From GAS188 sp963794475 (GTDB lineage Bacteria; Pseudomonadota; Alphaproteobacteria; Rhizobiales; Beijerinckiaceae): DNA of 64,000 bases. The position numbers and the translations under genes are program-made. Location of the stretch: contig CAWCDW010000004.1 in assembly GCA_963794475.1 (NCBI GenBank), positions 62,001-126,000 on the forward strand, given 5' to 3'. Below are positions 62,306-64,000 of this stretch, piece after piece; positions within the stretch are counted from its first letter, which is position 1; every line of letters starts with the position of its first letter. Below the pieces are notes generated by a model, which searched no databases, had not been told where the DNA came from, and was given only the letters and a program-made list of their open reading frames with translations.

Positions 62306-62914
62306 TCAGCTCATCAGGCCTTCGGCCTTCAGCGCCTCGACAACCTTGGGCCGCGATCCGATGCGCGCCATGTATTGCTGGAGAGACGGCCATTTGCTGA
62401 GGTCGAAGTTCACGAACTTGGCCCAGCCGAGGATGGTGAAGAGGTAGCCGTCGGCGACAGTGAATTTGTCGCCCATGAGATGGGCCTTGCCGTCGAGCTG
62501 CTTCACGAGCCAATCGAGCTGCTTGGAGAGGCCCGCCTTCACGGCCTCCTTCCATTCGGCCGTCTGGGCCGGGTTGAACATCGAGCCCATCGGCTTGTGC
62601 AGCTCGGAGGTGATGTAGTTCAGCCATTCCTGCAGCCTGTAGCGCTCCATCGTGCCGGCGGCAGGCGCGATTCCGGCCGCGGGCTTCTGATCGGCGATAT
62701 ACTGCACGATCGCGGGACCTTCGGTGAGCTTTTCGCCATTGTCGAGGACGAGCGTGGGCACGGAGCCCTTGGCGTTCACGCGGTTGTAATCCTCACCCGT
62801 CTCGACCGTCTTCTTCGCAAGATCGACCTTCTGCAGGGTGAAAGGGAGCCCGGCCTCACGCAATGCGATATGCGGCGAAAGCGAGCAAGCGCCGGGCGTG
62901 TAGTAAAGTTTCAT
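62306..62914 (-). CDS. Glutathione S-transferase
   Basis: A 202-residue GST: N-terminal thioredoxin fold MKLYYTPGACSLSPHIALRE with the GSVPTLVLDNGEKLTEGPAI motif, and a helical C-terminal domain with MGDKFTVADGYLFTILGWAK. It resembles beta-class GSTs (GstB/GstA-like), in which the Cys of GACSLSPH is the catalytic residue. AGGAGA precedes the ATG. It is divergent from the HxlR regulator with 130 bp between starts. Confidence 0.95.
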   Translation of the reverse strand: MKLYYTPGACSLSPHIALREAGLPFTLQKVDLAKKTVETGEDYNRVNAKGSVPTLVLDNGEKLTEGPAIVQYIADQKPAAGIAPAAGTMERYRLQEWLNYITSELHKPMGSMFNPAQTAEWKEAVKAGLSKQLDWLVKQLDGKAHLMGDKFTVADGYLFTILGWAKFVNFDLSKWPSLQQYMARIGSRPKVVEALKAEGLMS

Positions 62915-63018
62915 CGAAGATCTCCTGTGCAAGCGGCAAGATCGCGACGAGACGCTCAAAGGCGCTCGTCCGTGCCGCGTCGCTGGACGCATCGCATATC
63001 GCTTTCCGCTAGACAAGT

Positions 63019-63032
63019 ACCAACCTTCTGGT
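63019..63032. promoter_or_regulatory. Candidate HxlR operator (ACCA-N6-TGGT)
   Basis: The divergent intergenic region contains ACCA-N6-TGGT at 63019-63032, embedded in an imperfect longer palindrome (AGTACCA / TGGTAAG). HxlR-family regulators (for example YodB, QorR) bind short inverted repeats of this kind between divergent promoters. No binding data; the match is by eye. It lies about 12 bp before the HxlR ATG. Confidence 0.4.
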
Positions 63033-63044
63033 AAGTTTTGGGAC

Positions 63045-63428
63045 ATGAAGGAATGTGCGGATGCCGCCCAGGGCAACGTCTTCGATCCCGCTTGCCCGGC
63101 GCGAGCGGTCCTCGAGGTGCTCGCCGAAAAATGGGCGCTTTTGCTCGTCCACACGCTCGCGAACGGCCCCGCCCGCACGGCCCACTTGCGGCGCCGGATC
63201 GGCGGCATCTCCGACAAGATGCTCATCCAGACGCTGCGGCGGCTCGAGCGCAACGGCTTCGTGGAAAGGCGAGCCTTCCCCGAGGTGCCCCCGCGCGTCG
63301 AATATTCGCTCACGGCTCTTGGCGCCTCGTTGAGCGAGCCGATCACCACGCTCGACCGCTGGGTCGAGCGGCACCTCCAAGACATCGACGTCGCGCAGCG
63401 CCAATTCGACCGTCGCGCCGCCGGATGA
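63045..63428 (+). CDS. HxlR-family transcriptional regulator
   Basis: A 127-residue winged-helix regulator with the family signature: CPARAVLEVLAEKWALLLVH, RRRIGGISDKMLIQTLRRLE, RNGFVERRAFPEVPPRVEYS and LTALGASL. A Cys in DPACPAR may sense electrophiles or disulphide stress, as in YodB/HypR. It is divergent from the GST gene, so it probably controls it and itself. Targets are inferred. Confidence 0.93.
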   Translation: MKECADAAQGNVFDPACPARAVLEVLAEKWALLLVHTLANGPARTAHLRRRIGGISDKMLIQTLRRLERNGFVERRAFPEVPPRVEYSLTALGASLSEPITTLDRWVERHLQDIDVAQRQFDRRAAG

Positions 63429-63522
63429 AGAAGGCGGCAATGCGCGCCATCCGCTTCCCGCCTGGACGACAAGGCGGCGACGCCGCACGAAAAGCGGGCG
63501 CGCCCGTCCCACGAGCGCGGCG

Positions 63523-64000
63523 GTGATCGAAGCTCCCGCAACCGCCTTGGAACGCGCCTATGCCCATTGCGAGCTCCTGTTGCGAGAGCAGGATAAGGAT
63601 CGCTTTCTCGCCGATCTGTTCATCCCCGCCGCGCGGCGGCGCCACATCCACGCGCTGCACGCCTTTTCCTTCGAGATCGCCCGTATTCGCGAGCTCGTGA
63701 GCGAGCCTATGCCGGGGGAGATTCGCCACCAATGGTGGCGCGATGCCCTCGAAGGCCACGGCGCGCGCGGCGATGTGAGCGCCAATCCGGTGGCCGCCGC
63801 CCTCATCGACACGGTCGATCGCTTCAACCTTTCGCGCCCCGCTCTCGTCGCCCTCATCGATGCTCGCAGCTTCGATCTCTACGACAGCCCGATGCCCGAC
63901 CTTCTGTCGCTCGAAGCCTACTGCAAGAACACCTCATCGGTCCTTTTCGCCATGGCCGCAGAGATGCTCACGGATGCAACGCAGACGCTCCGCGCGCCTC
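63523..64000 (+). CDS. Squalene/phytoene synthase family protein (5' part; runs past the window)
   Basis: Starts at a GTG (63523) and runs open to the window edge, 159 codons. The sequence begins MIEAPATALERAYAHCELLL, with REQDKDRFLADLFIPAARRR, HIHALHAFSFEIARIRELVS, GEIRHQWWRDALEGHG and DARSFDLYDSPMPDLLSLEA. This is the alphaproteobacterial phytoene/squalene synthase-like family that includes mitochondrial NDUFAF6 homologues; the DXXXD-type metal sites are only partly present, so prenyl synthase activity is uncertain. It follows the HxlR gene on the plus strand. Confidence 0.82.
   Translation, partial: MIEAPATALERAYAHCELLLREQDKDRFLADLFIPAARRRHIHALHAFSFEIARIRELVSEPMPGEIRHQWWRDALEGHGARGDVSANPVAAALIDTVDRFNLSRPALVALIDARSFDLYDSPMPDLLSLEAYCKNTSSVLFAMAAEMLTDATQTLRAP

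Overview
The window looks like a chromosomal segment of a high-GC alphaproteobacterium of the order Hyphomicrobiales (Rhizobiales), possibly a Beijerinckiaceae/Methylocystaceae relative. The evidence is GCG/CTC/GAG-rich codon use, the DUF2244-nth pair, a MaeB with a phosphotransacetylase domain, DUF3126 and zf-CHCC proteins, and a long minus-strand block in the order nifU-like, rutE-like, tsaB, rimI, plsC, miaB, phoH, ybeY, corC, lnt, xre, metK. The genus is inference; no rRNA or other decisive marker is present.

Region by region. Positions 1-2588 hold a DUF2946 protein, an Hsp20, DUF2244 and endonuclease III. Positions 2589-5784 are abnormal. Nearly all C is missing from 2762-4250, with no CC dinucleotide from 2751 to 4313. 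Two diverged tandem copies follow at 4417-4850. A copy of the 3' part of maeB (4818-5402) then differs from the intact gene mainly by G loss at GG, and no GG occurs from 4902 to 5561. Positions 5785-35000 are ordinary chromosome: a TadG-like protein, maeB, gamma-glutamyltransferase, an amino-acid-type binding protein and a DAACS symporter, a methyltransferase/glycosyltransferase pair, aspS, rnd, hisI, a patatin, a CBS protein, a rhomboid protease, PAS_5 and PilZ proteins, two c-type cytochromes, a ferric-iron ABC transporter, gamma carbonic anhydrase, cysE and a hydrolase. Positions 34871-39133 turn accessory: an FAD monooxygenase, a broken surface-glycan locus, DoxX and a poly-histidine exported protein.

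Positions 39373-50673 look like a decayed tRNA-targeted island. An intact tRNA-Thr(GGU) lies at 50674-50748 and a diverged copy of a tRNA-Thr 3' half lies at 39373-39420 in the same orientation, as expected for an element integrated at a tRNA 3' end. Between them are a hydrolase-cyclase fusion, small exported proteins (some His-rich), two response regulators, an AraC regulator, a large autotransporter, an IS256 remnant and several frameshifted genes. No integrase is visible. Positions 50866-64000 return to core genes (the metK-to-nifU block, then a GST and HxlR pair, and the start of a phytoene/squalene synthase family gene).

The strongest anomalies are the mirrored C-loss/G-loss block at 2750-5560 and the tRNA-Thr-bounded island. 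The first may be an assembly artefact, and several frameshifts in otherwise conserved genes also raise the question of sequence quality. Both possibilities are stated in the entries.
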